NCBI RefSeq assembly: GCF_000518165.1
Contig: NZ_JADB01000005.1
Location: 1 to 64,000, forward strand
DNA from: Bartonella elizabethae F9251 = ATCC 49927
GTDB taxonomy: Bacteria > Pseudomonadota > Alphaproteobacteria > Rhizobiales > Rhizobiaceae
Direction of reading: 5' to 3'
Length of the DNA stretch: 64,000 nucleotides
Shown: positions 9,068-22,560 of the stretch, one piece after another
How the letters are laid out: each line of letters opens with the position of its first letter
Numbering within the stretch: the first letter of the stretch is position 1
The notes under the pieces: generated by a model
Database searches by the model: none
Told to the model about the DNA's origin: nothing
Seen by the model: only the letters and a program-made list of their open reading frames with translations
Made by a program: the position numbers and the translations under genes

Positions 9068-10530
9068 CACTCTTATCTTCTCGATTTGATTCCATCAATG
9101 CATACTTCTATAGAAAGAAAAAAGATATCTCTCTTACAAGCATTGTCATAAATTTTATGAATTAATTTTCGATTCACTCGAACCAGTAAAAAGATAAACG
9201 AGATAAAAGAACATTTGTTGTTAGAAAAAACCATAATAAAGAAATAATCTAACTTCAGAAAATAACAAAAATATTATACCTTAAAATATCGATGCTTAAC
9301 GCACCAAAGCCTTAAAATAGAACTGTGAAATTATTATCTCAATAATCTCCTCTTTACGCATTTTCATAAGCAATGTTTTTGTACGAATAGAGGAAAATTT
9401 TAATCACATTCGCTTTCAATATTTCTCACTTTGAAAGATAAGTTTTTATCTATTGGATAATAGATTGATTTATAAAAATAATTTACTTTTTTCATATTGA
9501 ATGAAAGACTCTTATAGCGTCAGCTTCTCCCATTCTAAACTTATACCATATTGAATCACCCAAAATCACTTACTTACACGTTATAAACGACTAGGTCATG
9601 CGGAGTGAAGCTGTACAAAAAAAGGCTAAAAAATGCTTCTTGTGAATGCTCTCAAGCGCCAAGAGCTCCCGCAACCTCAGAAAATGGCAAAATGTGTGAT
9701 GGTTCCAGCTTGTTCTTTTATTAAGCCATTAAACGTAAAGATGCTTCTACTCAATAAGTTTTATATAACTCATAGCGGCTTTATCGTTAGATTATTCACT
9801 AAATGGACTTAGATGTGCTAAGAGATGTTTTTTTAAACAAGCGCGTAAATATGTGACACAAGCATATTTCATTTAAAGTATTCCTCCATAAAAAACGAGT
9901 AAAACAAGAGTGTAAAGCCATGCATAATCTTTGTCATCTAAAAGATATTTCTTTAAATGGTTTTGAAAAAAATAAATCGGAATTAAAAAGGAGATGATAA
10001 AATAACTTTTTGTGTTCACCTTTACAACTTTATATTCTCCCCCAATTAAGTAACCTTTCTATTTTAGAGATTACAGCAATAAAAATATACACAATATGCT
10101 CGCTCTTTCACCTTGCATATGGATATGAAGCAGCCAGGCTTTTACCCGTCTCAATATATATTTTGAACATGCTGCAGCATTAGAATTAGATATTGATATA
10201 AAAACAGAAATAAAAGCATGTTCCTTTTAAGGAAAAGAACAAAACTATTAAGAGCCCAGCAATGGATTGAAGGGAAGTGCCGGCATTTTTATAAAACACT
10301 TTTCACCCCTAACACAACTGTCTTCGCATTTTTCTATCCTGATAGCTTTTTGCACAAATCCCCAGCGCCATATTCCTGAAAATAAGATTGAAGAGAATAA
10401 TAGAGAATTCTTAACTCAAGAATATGAAAGGGAAGCATGATACTACAAAAGAATTTCGTACACCTTTATTGATCAGAAAAGAATATTTTCTTTTAGCCAA
10501 TTTACAATTGAAACACGTGTAATATTTATA
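9068..10530. other. Gene-free gap between ppiB and tgt (1463 bp)
   Basis: No intact gene on either strand. Short coding-like pieces occur (for example a 58-codon frame starting at the ATG at 9632, and frames near 9920 and 10100-10350), but none gave a recognisable protein. In related alphaproteobacteria queA, about 1.05 kb, occupies this position between the PPIase genes and tgt; the gap is large enough to hold its decayed remains. I could not match any queA motif by eye. Confidence 0.5.
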
Positions 10531-11043
10531 CTATTTTACATCCGCAGCAATAATAGCTTTGGTAATTGCATCAGGATCGATAACAGGTTCACCACGTTTA
10601 ATTTTATCAACATTTTCCATACCTTCAACGACCTTCCCCCATATGGAATATTGACGATCAAGCCACGGAGCATCTGCAAAACAAATAAAAAACTGCGAAT
10701 TAGCGGAATTTGGATTCTGACTCCGTGCCATAGAAACTGTACCACGCTTATGAGAAAGATTTGAAAACTCTGCTGTTAAATTTGGTTTTTCTGAACCACC
10801 CATCCCCGCACGTGATAAATTAAATTTTTCACCATCCTTCTTTCCAAATTGCACATCACCAGTCTGCGCCATAAAACCATCAATAACACGATGGAAAATA
10901 ACATTATCATAAGCACCTTCACGAACAAGTTCCTTAATACGTGCAACATGACCAGGCGCTAAATCAGCAAAAAGTTCAATAACAACTCTACCCTTCGTCG
11001 TTTCAAGAATTAAGATATTCTCTGGATTTTTATTCTCAGCCAT
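10531..11043 (-). CDS. ppiB: Cytosolic peptidyl-prolyl cis-trans isomerase (cyclophilin)
   Basis: A 170-aa cyclophilin without a signal peptide. It has the core motifs FHRVIDGFMAQTGD (catalytic Arg in FHRV), MARSQNPNSANSQFFIC and APWLDRQYSIWGKV. It catalyses proline cis-trans isomerisation and assists folding in the cytosol. The ATG at 11043 follows AAGGAG. It is the last gene of the gyrA-coaD-PPIase-PPIase block, 17 bases after its paralogue, and is probably cotranscribed with it. The two cyclophilins are clearly related to each other, indicating duplication followed by compartment change. Length and motifs are normal. Confidence 0.93.
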   Translation of the reverse strand: MAENKNPENILILETTKGRVVIELFADLAPGHVARIKELVREGAYDNVIFHRVIDGFMAQTGDVQFGKKDGEKFNLSRAGMGGSEKPNLTAEFSNLSHKRGTVSMARSQNPNSANSQFFICFADAPWLDRQYSIWGKVVEGMENVDKIKRGEPVIDPDAITKAIIAADVK

Positions 11044-11060
11044 ATGAAAACTCCTTTGAT

Positions 11061-11657
11061 TTATCTTTCAATTTGTAAAGCAGCAGCATGAATAACATCA
11101 GGATTTGTTACAGCCCCATTATTACTTGCAGTTCCTTTTTTAATTTTATCAACAATATCCATCCCCTTTATGACCTCTCCAACAATCGTATACTGACCAT
11201 TCAAAAAAGGAGCATCATCAAAACAAATGAAGAATTGAGAATTCGCGGAATCTGGATCTTGTGACCGTGCCATTCCAACTGTACCGCGCTGAAACGGTTG
11301 CTTTGAAAACTCAGCCGGTATATTGGGATAATTTGACCCCCCCATACCAACGCGTTTCAGATCAAAATCTCTACTGCCTTTTTTTCCAAACTTTACATCA
11401 CCAGTTTGTGCCATAAAGCCAGGAATAACGCGATGAAACACAACATTATTGTAAGCGCCCTCCTCTGTTAGTTTTTTGATTTGCGCAACGTGTTTTGGCG
11501 CCAAATCAGGACGCAAACGAATAATAACATCACCGTCTTTGAGAGATAAAACAAGCAGGCTTGCATCACTTGCTGAGCTAAAATTATTAGCAACAGCGCG
11601 CAATGAAAAAAAACAAAAAAAACATATCAAAACAGCAAAGAATCTACGAGACACCAT
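11061..11657 (-). CDS. ppiA: Periplasmic peptidyl-prolyl cis-trans isomerase (cyclophilin)
   Basis: A 198-aa cyclophilin with an N-terminal signal peptide: basic start MVSRRFF, a hydrophobic run of about 12 residues and a likely cleavage after ALA-type residues near position 23. The mature domain contains FHRVIPGFMAQTGD, MARSQDPDSANSQFFIC and APFLNGQYTIVGEV. It should assist folding of proteins in the periplasm. The ATG at 11657 has AGGGGTG ahead; the gap to coaD upstream is 9 bases, so it is part of the gyrA-coaD operon. The symbol follows common practice for the exported member of the pair. Confidence 0.88.
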   Translation of the reverse strand: MVSRRFFAVLICFFCFFSLRAVANNFSSASDASLLVLSLKDGDVIIRLRPDLAPKHVAQIKKLTEEGAYNNVVFHRVIPGFMAQTGDVKFGKKGSRDFDLKRVGMGGSNYPNIPAEFSKQPFQRGTVGMARSQDPDSANSQFFICFDDAPFLNGQYTIVGEVIKGMDIVDKIKKGTASNNGAVTNPDVIHAAALQIER

Positions 11658-11666
11658 TATTCACCC

Positions 11667-12164
11667 CTATAAAGACTGGAATTTCGAACGTAAAGCTTGT
11701 GCAATATTGGTCGGCACAAATGGCGTCACATCCCCTCCCATAGAGGCAATTTGACGAACCAATGTAGATGTTATCGCACGTCCAGAAACACTTGCCGGCA
11801 AAAAAACAGTTTGCAATTCAGGGGCCATAATAGCATTCATCCCTGCCATTTGCATTTCATAATCAAGATCAGTGCCATCACGCAATCCACGAATGAGAAA
11901 TGAAGCACCAACTTCACGCGCCTTCTCAATGAGAAGGTTATCAAATGAAAGAACCTGCAACCGATTAGAATCTGCACCAAACAAATCTTTCCCTACCTGC
12001 AAAATCAAACCAACGCGCTCTTCAAAGCTAAAGAGTGTTTTCTTGCCCGCCTGTATACCTATAGCAACGATCACCCTATCAGCTAACACAAAACACCCTT
12101 TTAAAACATCAATATGACCGTTTGTAAGAGGATCAAAGGAACCTGCATAAAAAGCAATTTTCAT
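11667..12164 (-). CDS. coaD: Phosphopantetheine adenylyltransferase
   Basis: A 165-aa enzyme of coenzyme A synthesis that joins ATP and 4'-phosphopantetheine to give dephospho-CoA. It belongs to the nucleotidyltransferase fold: [14 protein letters not shown] near the N-terminus contains the (T/H)xGH ATP site, [16 protein letters not shown] lies in the middle, and ITSTLVR near the C-terminus matches the IS(S/T)xxxR signature. The ATG at 12164 follows GGAG. It begins 24 bases after the gyrA stop and is followed by the exported cyclophilin after 9 bases, consistent with one transcript. Length is normal. Confidence 0.96.
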   Translation of the reverse strand: MKIAFYAGSFDPLTNGHIDVLKGCFVLADRVIVAIGIQAGKKTLFSFEERVGLILQVGKDLFGADSNRLQVLSFDNLLIEKAREVGASFLIRGLRDGTDLDYEMQMAGMNAIMAPELQTVFLPASVSGRAITSTLVRQIASMGGDVTPFVPTNIAQALRSKFQSL

Positions 12165-12188
12165 GATTGTACTCCATCCTCTTCAAAA

Positions 12189-14966
12189 TTACTTTTCTTC
12201 GCTCATATCAACTGTATCAGAATGCTTCTCACCTTCATCCTCTAATGAACGCGTATCATCTTCAGGTTCAGAAATACGCTCAACCGATACGACTCTTTCA
12301 CCTTCAGCTGTATTAAAAATTGTCACCCCCTTCGTTGAACGCCCAGCCGTACGAATTCCCTCAACAGGGACGCGAATAAGCTGTCCCCCATCTGATACCA
12401 ACATAATTTGATCTTGTGCTTTCACGGGGAAAGCCGCTACTAATTTACCAATTTCAGCTGTTTTAGATGGATCTGTTGCACGAATCCCTTTCCCACCACG
12501 TCCCGAAATCCGGAATTCATAGGAAGAAGAGCGTTTGCCATAACCAAATTCACTCACGGTTAAAAGCATTTGTTCACGTTCATGGAGTTCTGCATAACGC
12601 TCATCCGTTAACTCTGTCTCCATTCCTATATCTTCTTCATCCAGAGTTACAATATCCTCTGTATCAACACCATCAGCACGCCGTTCATTCATCACACGTT
12701 TAATGTAAGCAGAACGCTCAATGGACGTTGCCTCAACGTGTTCTAAGATTGTCATCGAAATGACTTTATCGCCTTGAGCCAAATTGATACCACGAACACC
12801 TACAGAATTACGCCCTACAAAAACACGAACATCTACCACTGGAAAACGGATACATTGTCCATTCGCTGTTGTGAGAACAACATCATCATGTTCCATACAG
12901 GTCTCAACAGAAAGAATTTCATCTTCTTCATCAAGTTTCATGGCAATTTTACCATTACGATTAACCTGAACGAAATCTGATAACTTATTACGACGCACAG
13001 TTCCACGTGTTGTCGCAAACATGACATCCAATGCACTCCAACTTTCTTCATCTTCTGGCAAAGGCATAATCGTTGTAATGCGTTCACCTTGTTGTAAGGG
13101 AAGCATATTGATCAAAGCCCGTCCGCGCGATTGCGGTGTCCCCAGAGGTAGTCGCCAAACTTTTTCCTTATAAACAATCCCCCGTGATGAAAAGAAAAGA
13201 ACCGGAGTATGCGTATTAGCGACAAACAAACGCGTGACAAAATCCTCATCTTTCGTCGACATACCAGAACGTCCCTTACCGCCACGACGCTGTGCACGAT
13301 AGGTATTAAGAGGAACACGCTTAATATAGCCACTATGGCTCACCGTTACCACCATATCCTCTGGTGCAATCAGATCTTCACTGTCCATCTCAGCGCGACC
13401 AAAACCAAATACGGTCCGTCGCGGCGTTGCAAATTCCTCACGCAGAGCACTCAACTCGTCTTTAACAATACCCATAATGCGTACACGTGATGCCAAGATA
13501 TCAAGATAATCAGCAATATCCACGCCAATTTTATTCAACTCATCAGCGATTTCATCACGTCCAAGGGCTGTCAACCGTTGCAAACGCAATTCTAAAATAG
13601 CACGCGCCTGTTCTTCAGAGAGATTATAAGTACCATCCTCATGAATAATATGACGGGGATCATCAATAAGTTTAATCAAAGGCGCAACATCCATTGCCGG
13701 CCAGCGTCGCTCCATTAATTGTGTACGTGCTGTCTGTGGATCAGGAGCTTTGCGAATAAGCGCTATGATTTCATCAATATTGGCAACCGCAAGGGCAAGA
13801 CCAACCAAAACATGGGCCCGCTCACGGGCTTTACGCAAAAGATATTTTGTTCGCCGACTAACAACCTCTTCCCGAAAATTAACAAATGCACGAAGCATAT
13901 CAAGCAACGTCATTTGTTCGGGTTTTCCCCCGTTCAACGCAACCATATTACAACCAAAAGAAGTTTGCAGCGGCGTATAACGATATAATTGGTTTAAAAC
14001 AACTTCCGCAACAACATCTTTCTTCAACTCAATAACGACACGATAGCCATCACGATCAGATTCGTCACGCAAATCAGAGATTCCCTCAATGCGTTTATCA
14101 CGTACCAATTCCGCCATTTTCTCAATCATCGTTGCCTTATTAACCTGATAAGGAATCTCACTCACAATGATTGCCTGCCGACCACTGCGAATTTCTTCAA
14201 TCTCAACTTTAGCACGCATAATAATTGAGCCACGCCCTGTCTCATAAGCTGAACGGACCCCAGCATGGCCCAAGATAATCCCCCCTGTAGGAAAATCTGG
14301 CCCAGGAATAATTTCAATGATTTGATCGAGTGTGATACTGGGATTATCAATCAGAGCGATACAACCATCAACAACTTCACCAAGATTATGGGGTGGGATA
14401 TTGGTTGCCATTCCCACAGCAATCCCCCCTGATCCATTAACCAAAAGATTAGGGAAACGCGCTGGTAAAACAACCGGTTCACGTTCACGCCCATCATAAT
14501 TATCTTGGAAATCAACAGTATCTTTATCAATGTCAGCTAAAAGCGCTTCTGAAACTTTTTCTAAACGACACTCCGTATAGCGCATTGCCGCTGGTGGATC
14601 ACCATCCACGGAACCAAAATTCCCCTGACCATCAATCAATGGATTTCTCAAAGAGAAATCCTGCGCCATACGCACCAAAGCATCATAAATCGAAGCATCA
14701 CCATGGGGATGGAATTTTCCCATAACCTCCCCAACAACACCAGCAGATTTACGATAGGGTTTATTAAAAACAAGCCCCATCTCATTCATAGCATGAAGGA
14801 TACGTCGATGAACAGGTTTAAGACCATCACGGACATCAGGGAGTGCACGCGAAACAATGACGCTCATCGCATAATCGAGATAAGAGCGTTGCATTTCATC
14901 AATAATGCTGATTGGTTCAATACCGGTCAGCACATCACGTTCTAGCTGTGGAGTAAGATCGGTCAC
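12189..14966 (-). CDS. gyrA: DNA gyrase subunit A
   Basis: A 925-aa subunit of the type II topoisomerase that introduces negative supercoils. The winged-helix/tower part contains the active-site Tyr130 in AAMRYTE and the quinolone region [14 protein letters not shown]. The C-terminal beta-pinwheel carries the gyrA box QRRGGKG, which separates it from ParC, and the protein ends in an acidic tail. At the position of E. coli Ser83 there is Ala91, while Asp95 (E. coli Asp87) is kept. The start is GTG at 14966 with only a weak ribosome-binding site. It is the first gene of the block with coaD and two cyclophilins. Confidence 0.97.
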   Translation of the reverse strand: MTDLTPQLERDVLTGIEPISIIDEMQRSYLDYAMSVIVSRALPDVRDGLKPVHRRILHAMNEMGLVFNKPYRKSAGVVGEVMGKFHPHGDASIYDALVRMAQDFSLRNPLIDGQGNFGSVDGDPPAAMRYTECRLEKVSEALLADIDKDTVDFQDNYDGREREPVVLPARFPNLLVNGSGGIAVGMATNIPPHNLGEVVDGCIALIDNPSITLDQIIEIIPGPDFPTGGIILGHAGVRSAYETGRGSIIMRAKVEIEEIRSGRQAIIVSEIPYQVNKATMIEKMAELVRDKRIEGISDLRDESDRDGYRVVIELKKDVVAEVVLNQLYRYTPLQTSFGCNMVALNGGKPEQMTLLDMLRAFVNFREEVVSRRTKYLLRKARERAHVLVGLALAVANIDEIIALIRKAPDPQTARTQLMERRWPAMDVAPLIKLIDDPRHIIHEDGTYNLSEEQARAILELRLQRLTALGRDEIADELNKIGVDIADYLDILASRVRIMGIVKDELSALREEFATPRRTVFGFGRAEMDSEDLIAPEDMVVTVSHSGYIKRVPLNTYRAQRRGGKGRSGMSTKDEDFVTRLFVANTHTPVLFFSSRGIVYKEKVWRLPLGTPQSRGRALINMLPLQQGERITTIMPLPEDEESWSALDVMFATTRGTVRRNKLSDFVQVNRNGKIAMKLDEEDEILSVETCMEHDDVVLTTANGQCIRFPVVDVRVFVGRNSVGVRGINLAQGDKVISMTILEHVEATSIERSAYIKRVMNERRADGVDTEDIVTLDEEDIGMETELTDERYAELHEREQMLLTVSEFGYGKRSSSYEFRISGRGGKGIRATDPSKTAEIGKLVAAFPVKAQDQIMLVSDGGQLIRVPVEGIRTAGRSTKGVTIFNTAEGERVVSVERISEPEDDTRSLEDEGEKHSDTVDMSEEK

Positions 14967-15197
14967 AATTTTAAAACTTTCAAAAAAGAATCACTTCACT
15001 TTGTTTATATCTAAAAATACACCAGAATGCTAATTTCTCTCCCATAACAAAGGAGAAGTTTAACAATATTTTTCAAGATGTTATTAATTTATATTAAAAA
15101 TTACCAATAATAATAAACCGTTTCCACTTCGCTAAACTTCAAAAATTTAAAACAAACAAATCAGAAAGAAATCTTAATACTTTAAATTTAAAGGCTC

Positions 15198-15704
15198 TTA
15201 AAAAGGAACGTCATCATCTAATTTGTGAGAAAAACTTTCTCCCATTTGGCTATTATTTTGGCCAAAAGTATTTCTCTGATTTGAGCTACTATCCGCAAAG
15301 CCACCACTGTAACTGCCCCCTTGACTTGCTCCTTGCTCCCCACTAGCTCCCCCACGGCCATCGAGCATTTGTAATTCACCACGGTATTTTTGCAAAACAA
15401 TCTCCGTTGTATAACGATCATTTCCATTTTGATCTTGCCATTTCCGTGTCTGTAACTGTCCCTCAAGATAAATTTTGCTGCCTTTTTTTAAATATTGCTC
15501 TGCAATTTTGACAAGGTTCTCATTAAAAATAACAATATTATGCCACTCGGTGCGTTCTTTTCGCTCATTTGTATTCCGATCACGCCAACTTTCCGAAGTA
15601 GCAATACGCAAATTAGCCACTTGATCTCCAGAATTCAAACGGCGGATTTCAGGATCTGACCCGAGATTACCAATCAAAATAACTTTATTAAGGCTACCAG
15701 CCAT
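15198..15704 (-). CDS. ssb: Single-stranded DNA-binding protein
   Basis: A 168-aa protein with an N-terminal OB fold ([18 protein letters not shown], then [24 protein letters not shown] split over strands 4-5), a Gly/Ser/Gln-rich linker (about residues 115-155) and the conserved acidic tip DDDVPF that binds partner proteins. It coats single-stranded DNA in replication, repair and recombination. The ATG at 15704 follows GGAG. It is divergent from uvrA, as in many alphaproteobacteria, with 331 bases between them. Length and motifs are normal. Confidence 0.96.
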   Translation of the reverse strand: MAGSLNKVILIGNLGSDPEIRRLNSGDQVANLRIATSESWRDRNTNERKERTEWHNIVIFNENLVKIAEQYLKKGSKIYLEGQLQTRKWQDQNGNDRYTTEIVLQKYRGELQMLDGRGGASGEQGASQGGSYSGGFADSSSNQRNTFGQNNSQMGESFSHKLDDDVPF

Positions 15705-16035
15705 CGCATAAACTCCAAAATTTTAATTCGTAAATAGTCTTTATAGAACAGTTATAACCATCTTGACCTTCAATTTGCACACCTGTAATTGACCTTCAAT
15801 ATGGATATTGTTATCCTTTCCCAATATTGGATCCGTGTAATTATAACAAAATATGATAACGACGCATAGTTTATTCCATCACCAGAGAATAAAAAGCTTC
15901 TCATTTGTATTTTCTTTTCATAAAATTTATAGCTTCTTTGTGCGTTAAAGCAGCTAAACATGTTATAATTCTAAAAAAAACAGTTTTATTCCATTTTAGA
16001 GGCTGAATTTTTGTCACATATGCTAAGGATAAAAT
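15705..16035. other. Divergent ssb/uvrA intergenic region
   Basis: 331 bp that must hold both promoters. I looked for the alphaproteobacterial LexA box (GTTC-N7-GTTC or its complement) and saw only one half-site-like GAAC near 15748; no full box. The direct near-repeat ATTGACCTTCAATATGGA / TTGACCTTCAATTTGCA lies at about 15762-15806. Confidence 0.4.
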
Positions 16036-18951
16036 ATGACTCATCAAAAATATATCTCCATTCGCGGTGCACGTGAGCATAACCTTAAAAATATTGATCT
16101 CGATCTGCCTCGCGATAAACTCATTGTTATAACAGGACTTTCCGGATCAGGAAAATCGTCTTTAGCTTTTGATACAATTTACGCTGAAGGACAGCGCCGC
16201 TATGTCGAAAGCCTTTCGGCTTATGCACGCCAATTTCTCGAAGTCATGCAAAAACCCGACGTTGATCGCATAGATGGCCTTTCTCCAGCCATCTCCATTG
16301 AACAAAAAACCACCAGCCGCAACCCGCGCTCAACAGTCGGTACCGTGACTGAAATCCACGACTATATGCGTCTCCTCTTTGCTCGTATTGGTATCCCTCA
16401 TTCCCCTGCGACAGGACGGCCCATTGAAAGCCAAACGGTAAGCCAAATGGTTGATCAAATTATGGACTTACCAGAAGGAACGCGAATTTTTATTATGGCT
16501 CCCTTAGTGCGCGGTCGAAAGGGAGAATATAAAAAAGAGCTCACAGAACTTTTAAGAAAAGGATTTCAACGCGCTAAAGTCGATGGAAAATTCTATGAAA
16601 TCCCTGATATTCCACCTCTTGATAAAAAATATAAACATGACATTGATGTTGTGGTAGACCGCATTGTTATCAATAAAGATATCACCTCTCGTTTGGCTGA
16701 TAGTATAGAAACTTGTTTACAACTCGCAAATGGACTCGCCATTGCTGAAATGGCTGACCAACCCTTGGCACAAAAAGAAACAAAAAAAGAATCTGCTCAT
16801 AAGTCAAAAAACGACACACACAAACGGCTTCTTTTTTCAGAAAAGTTTTCCTGCCCTGTATCAGGTTTTTCTATCCCTGAAATTGAACCACGTCTTTTTT
16901 CGTTCAATAACCCTTTTGGAGCCTGTCCTCTCTGCGATGGACTTGGCATCAAAAAGAGAATGGACCCACTGAAAGTTGTACCCAATAAAAATCTTACCTT
17001 AAAAGGCGGAGCCATTGCTCCTTGGGCTAAATCAGATTCACTTTATTATAGCCAAACCTTAGAAGCATTAGGAAAAACTTACGATTTCAAAATCACAGAT
17101 CAGTGGTGTGAACTCTCTCATGAAGCACAACAAGCTATTCTCTACGGTACAAAAAGAAATGAAATTTCTTTTATCTACAAAAATAATTCTGGTTCACATA
17201 AAATGACTCAACCTTTTGAAGGAGTCATCCCCAATATGGAGAGACGCTGGAAGGAAACCGATTCTGCTTGGTCCCGTGAAGAAATTGAGCGTTATATGTC
17301 TTCTTCCCCTTGCGAAGCCTGTCACGGTTATCGTTTAAAACCAGAGGCACTTGCTGTGAAAATCCATGGGATGCATATTGGGCAAATATCAGATCTTTCC
17401 ATTCTCAAAGCAGATGATTGGTTTGCCAATATTCATCAATATCTCACGGAAAAACAACGTAACATCGCAGTACGTATTTTAAAAGAAATTCGCGAACGTT
17501 TAGCTTTTTTAAATCATGTAGGATTGGAATATCTTACCTTATCTCGCAATTCAGGGACGCTTTCAGGGGGAGAAAGTCAACGCATTCGATTAGCCTCTCA
17601 GATTGGTTCTGGTCTTACAGGAGTTCTTTATATTTTAGACGAACCATCTATCGGTTTACACCAACGTGATAATGAACGCCTTTTGGAAATGCTGCGCCAT
17701 TTACGCGATCTTGGCAATACAGTCATTGTCGTTGAACATGATGAAGATGCCATTCGTACAGCAGACCATGTTGTTGATATGGGCCCTGCGGCAGGGGTCC
17801 ATGGTGGTAAAATCATAGCGCAAGGGACACCGAAAGAAATTATAGAGAATCCATCCTCTCTCACAGGTCAATATCTTTCAGGAAAAATAGCTATTAGACT
17901 GCCGAGAGAGCGACGCAAAATATCAAAATCAAAAATCCTTAAAGTCATCGGCGCCAAAGGTAATAATCTTAAAAATATCAGTGCAAATATCCCTCTTGAA
18001 ACCTTCACATGCATCACCGGTGTTTCTGGAGGAGGAAAATCAACATTTCTTATTGAAACGCTTTTTAAAGCAGCATCCCATCAGATCATGGGTAGTCATC
18101 ACAGTCCTGCCAGCTATGATAAAATTGAAGGCTTAGAATTTCTTGATAAAGTCATTGATATCAATCAGTCTCCCATTGGGCGCACCCCACGCTCTAATCC
18201 CGCAACCTATACAGGTGCTTTTACACCCATTCGTGATTGGTTTGCCGAACTTCCAGAATCAAAAGCCCGTGGTTATAAAGCGGGGCGTTTTTCATTTAAT
18301 GTTAAAGGAGGACGCTGCGAAGCCTGCCAAGGTGATGGAGTCATCAAAATTGAAATGCACTTTTTACCGGATGTCTATGTGACTTGTGATGTCTGTAAAG
18401 GAAAGCGCTATAATCGAGAAACACTAGAAATAAAATTCAAAGGACAATCTATCGCCGATATTTTGGATATGACAATCGAAAAGGCTGAAGAATTTTTCAA
18501 CGCTGTTCCCGCTATTCATCACAAAATGGAAACCCTCATGAAAGTAGGATTGGGTTACATAAAAGTAGGACAGCAAGCAACCACGCTTTCTGGTGGGGAA
18601 GCACAACGTGTCAAACTTGCAAAAGAGCTTTCACGCAAAACAACGGGACGTACGCTTTATATTTTGGATGAACCGACAACAGGTTTACATTTTCATGATA
18701 TTTCTAAACTTCTTGAAGTTCTTCATGAACTGGTCGAGCAAGGCAATACTGTCATCGTTATTGAACATAATCTTGACGTTATCAAGACAGCCGACTGGAT
18801 TATTGATTTAGGCCCAGAAGGTGGAGATCGTGGAGGTGAAATCGTTGCAATTGGACGTCCTGAAGACATTATTAAGGTTCCCGCTTCCTATACAGGAAAA
18901 TTTCTAAAAGATGTTTTACAGCGCCAATCTTTCTACAATTCCAACTCTTAA
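16036..18951 (+). CDS. uvrA: Excinuclease ABC subunit A
   Basis: A 971-aa damage-recognition ATPase of nucleotide excision repair. It has two ABC modules: Walker [10 protein letters not shown] (34-42) and GVSGGGKST in the second half; signatures [14 protein letters not shown] and [15 protein letters not shown]; and Walker B segments [11 protein letters not shown] and [11 protein letters not shown]. Zinc-binding Cys pairs appear in CPLCDG and CEACHG of the first half and in CEACQG...CDVCKG of the second. The protein loads UvrB onto damaged DNA. The ATG at 16036 follows AAGGA. It is divergent from ssb. The length is near the usual 940-980 residues. Confidence 0.97.
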   Translation: MTHQKYISIRGAREHNLKNIDLDLPRDKLIVITGLSGSGKSSLAFDTIYAEGQRRYVESLSAYARQFLEVMQKPDVDRIDGLSPAISIEQKTTSRNPRSTVGTVTEIHDYMRLLFARIGIPHSPATGRPIESQTVSQMVDQIMDLPEGTRIFIMAPLVRGRKGEYKKELTELLRKGFQRAKVDGKFYEIPDIPPLDKKYKHDIDVVVDRIVINKDITSRLADSIETCLQLANGLAIAEMADQPLAQKETKKESAHKSKNDTHKRLLFSEKFSCPVSGFSIPEIEPRLFSFNNPFGACPLCDGLGIKKRMDPLKVVPNKNLTLKGGAIAPWAKSDSLYYSQTLEALGKTYDFKITDQWCELSHEAQQAILYGTKRNEISFIYKNNSGSHKMTQPFEGVIPNMERRWKETDSAWSREEIERYMSSSPCEACHGYRLKPEALAVKIHGMHIGQISDLSILKADDWFANIHQYLTEKQRNIAVRILKEIRERLAFLNHVGLEYLTLSRNSGTLSGGESQRIRLASQIGSGLTGVLYILDEPSIGLHQRDNERLLEMLRHLRDLGNTVIVVEHDEDAIRTADHVVDMGPAAGVHGGKIIAQGTPKEIIENPSSLTGQYLSGKIAIRLPRERRKISKSKILKVIGAKGNNLKNISANIPLETFTCITGVSGGGKSTFLIETLFKAASHQIMGSHHSPASYDKIEGLEFLDKVIDINQSPIGRTPRSNPATYTGAFTPIRDWFAELPESKARGYKAGRFSFNVKGGRCEACQGDGVIKIEMHFLPDVYVTCDVCKGKRYNRETLEIKFKGQSIADILDMTIEKAEEFFNAVPAIHHKMETLMKVGLGYIKVGQQATTLSGGEAQRVKLAKELSRKTTGRTLYILDEPTTGLHFHDISKLLEVLHELVEQGNTVIVIEHNLDVIKTADWIIDLGPEGGDRGGEIVAIGRPEDIIKVPASYTGKFLKDVLQRQSFYNSNS

Positions 18952-20358
<1,407 letters not shown>

Positions 20359-20414
20359 TAAACAACGAAAAATTCACCTTTATCACCCTCAACGCCATAT
20401 TAAGGAAATTGAAT

Positions 20415-21824
20415 ATGAGAACCGCATCAGATATTATCAAACAGATTGCAGACAACGAAATCCGTTTTGTTGATTTACGTTTCACTGATCCACGAGGAAA
20501 ATTGCATCACATTACAATGGATATCGAAGAAATCAGCGAAGATACCTTTAGTGATGGTGTTATGTTTGATGGTTCTTCAATTGCTGGTTGGAAAACAATT
20601 AATGAATCTGACATGGTTTTAATGCCTGATCCCAAAACAGCGCATATTGATCCTTTTTTTGCTCAGTCTACTTTGGTCATATTTTGTGATATCCTTGACC
20701 CTGTTTCTGGTGAGTTTTATCGTAGAGATCCTCGTTCTATTGCCAAAAGGGCTGAGGTTTATATGAAATCTTTAGGTATTGGAGATACAATCAATATAGG
20801 TCCAGAAGCAGAGTTTTTTATCTTTGATGATGTGCGCTATAAAACAGACCCTTACAATACAGGATTTAAACTCGATTCAAGTGAACTTCCTTCCAATGAT
20901 GATACAGAATATGAAACAGGCAATCTAGGACATCGCCCACGAATGAAGGGAGGCTATCTTCCTGTCCCACCGATTGATTCCTGCCAAGATATGCGTTCTG
21001 AAATGCTCACAGCACTCAAAGATATGGGTGTGCAGGTTGAAAAACACCATCATGAAGTAGCAGCCGGTCAACATGAATTGGGGATTCGTTTTGATACGCT
21101 TGTTCGCGAAGCTGATAAGATGCAAATTTTTAAATATGTTGTGCATCAAATAGCAAACAGTTATGGGAAAACAGCAACTTTTATGCCAAAGCCTATTTTT
21201 GGTGACAATGGCTCAGGAATGCATGTTCATATGTCCATTTGGAAAGATGGAAAACCCATTTTTGCGGGAAATGAATATGCCGGACTCTCAGAAACCTGTT
21301 TATTTTTTATTGGTGGTGTTATTAAGCATGCAAAAGCAATTAATGCCTTCACCAATCCCTCTACAAACTCCTACAAGCGCTTGGTTCCTGGTTATGAAGC
21401 TCCTGTCCTTCTTGCCTATTCGGCACGTAATCGTTCTGCTTCTTGCCGTATTCCAATGAGTTCTTCGCCAAATTCAAAACGCGTAGAAGTTCGTTTTCCA
21501 GACCCAACAGCAAATCCCTATTTAGCATTTGCAGCCCTCTTAATGGCTGGTCTTGATGGCATCAAAAACAAAATTCACCCTGGACATGCTATGGATAAAG
21601 ACCTTTATGATCTTCCCTTAAAAGAACTTAAAGAAATCCCTACCGTTTCGGGAAGTCTGCGTGAAGCACTTGAAGCACTCGACAAAGATCGTGGCTTTCT
21701 TAAAGCTGGCGACGTTTTTGATGATGATCAGATTAATTCCTTTATTCAAGTAAAGATGCAAGAAGTCTTGCGTTACGAAACAACGCCGCATCCTGTTGAA
21801 TTTGATATGTACTATTCTGTTTAA
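20415..21824 (+). CDS. glnA: Glutamine synthetase type I
   Basis: A 469-aa enzyme that makes glutamine from glutamate, ammonia and ATP; twelve subunits form the active particle in the cytosol. Motifs are [20 protein letters not shown] (metal-binding Glu), [10 protein letters not shown], the ATP-site loop [17 protein letters not shown] and the DRDL-like region [10 protein letters not shown]. The adenylylation Tyr398 lies in DLYDLPLKE, so activity can be controlled by GlnE with PII. The ATG at 20415 is preferred: AAGGA lies 8 bases upstream, whereas an upstream TTG at 20409 sits too close to it. A terminator follows. Confidence 0.97.
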   Translation: MRTASDIIKQIADNEIRFVDLRFTDPRGKLHHITMDIEEISEDTFSDGVMFDGSSIAGWKTINESDMVLMPDPKTAHIDPFFAQSTLVIFCDILDPVSGEFYRRDPRSIAKRAEVYMKSLGIGDTINIGPEAEFFIFDDVRYKTDPYNTGFKLDSSELPSNDDTEYETGNLGHRPRMKGGYLPVPPIDSCQDMRSEMLTALKDMGVQVEKHHHEVAAGQHELGIRFDTLVREADKMQIFKYVVHQIANSYGKTATFMPKPIFGDNGSGMHVHMSIWKDGKPIFAGNEYAGLSETCLFFIGGVIKHAKAINAFTNPSTNSYKRLVPGYEAPVLLAYSARNRSASCRIPMSSSPNSKRVEVRFPDPTANPYLAFAALLMAGLDGIKNKIHPGHAMDKDLYDLPLKELKEIPTVSGSLREALEALDKDRGFLKAGDVFDDDQINSFIQVKMQEVLRYETTPHPVEFDMYYSV

Positions 21825-21852
21825 ACAATCAATACACATTCTTTTGATTTTT

Positions 21853-21879
21853 AAAATGGGGGCAAAAGCCTCCATTTTT
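21853..21879 (+). terminator. Rho-independent terminator of glnA
   Basis: AAAATGGGGGC (21853-21863) pairs with GCCTCCATTTT (21868-21878), with one G-T wobble, a 4-base loop and a T-run to 21879, 28 bases after the glnA stop. Confidence 0.8.
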
Positions 21880-21980
21880 GTGGATATCCGTCTCACACCA
21901 AAGCATAAGAAGCTTTTTTCTCATCTGCTTTTCCTTTATAATCATTTTGGGTTTTTTCAAATTAATTAATAAGGTTTTTA

Positions 21981-22526
21981 ATGCTGCGAATTTTTTTACT
22001 CGTTCCCATTTTTTTATACATGATCACTATCGCACCGATAACGCAAGCAAGTCCCATGGAAAACTCAATATTTCATCTCTTTGAAAAAGAGATATTAGCT
22101 TACAGTGAAGCACTTCAAAACGCCGATGCGAACGCTATTTTAAATGCTATCCCTCCCCAAATTATCAACAGCTTAACAGACAAAAAAAATCTTAGCCAAT
22201 CACAATTTCGGCAAATCATGAAAAGCCAAATAGAAAGGTTGACAGAACGTTATAAAATTGAAAGCATACACATCAATCAAGAGAAAAGGCGTGAAGGCGA
22301 ACTTGATAATGGTGTTCTTTACTTTGTTATACCGGTAGAGTTTGTAACGATAACAAATTCTGGACAGAAATGCTCTATTCAAACCGAAATTATCGCCCTA
22401 TTTGACCATCCCCAATGGTATTTTATTCATGGGAATGAAGAAGCACTTTTAAACATAACAACTGAAGCATTTCCTGGACTTGAAAAAATTAAAATCAACC
22501 CTCTAAAAATTACAAAAATACTGTAA
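21981..22526 (+). CDS. Secreted protein of unknown function
   Basis: A 181-aa protein with a clear signal peptide: MLRIF start, hydrophobic run to about residue 19 and probable cleavage at TQASP near residue 25. The mature part begins with an amphipathic helix (HLFEKEILAYSEALQNADA) and ends in mixed beta segments containing FVIPVEFVTITN and HPQWYFIHG. This helix-then-curved-sheet order with a WYFIHG-type strand resembles small NTF2-like secreted domains, but that is only a guess. It lies alone between the glnA terminator and the convergent ATP12 gene. No family is recognised; the gene is probably real because of its signal peptide and even composition. Confidence 0.7.
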   Translation: MLRIFLLVPIFLYMITIAPITQASPMENSIFHLFEKEILAYSEALQNADANAILNAIPPQIINSLTDKKNLSQSQFRQIMKSQIERLTERYKIESIHINQEKRREGELDNGVLYFVIPVEFVTITNSGQKCSIQTEIIALFDHPQWYFIHGNEEALLNITTEAFPGLEKIKINPLKITKIL

Positions 22527-22560
22527 TCGGAAAAAATGAACATCAATAAAAGATTTAACC

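Noticed and set aside
15705-16035. LexA (SOS) box between ssb and uvrA
   Set aside because: Only a GAAC half-site; no GTTC-N7-GTTC or complement found by eye.
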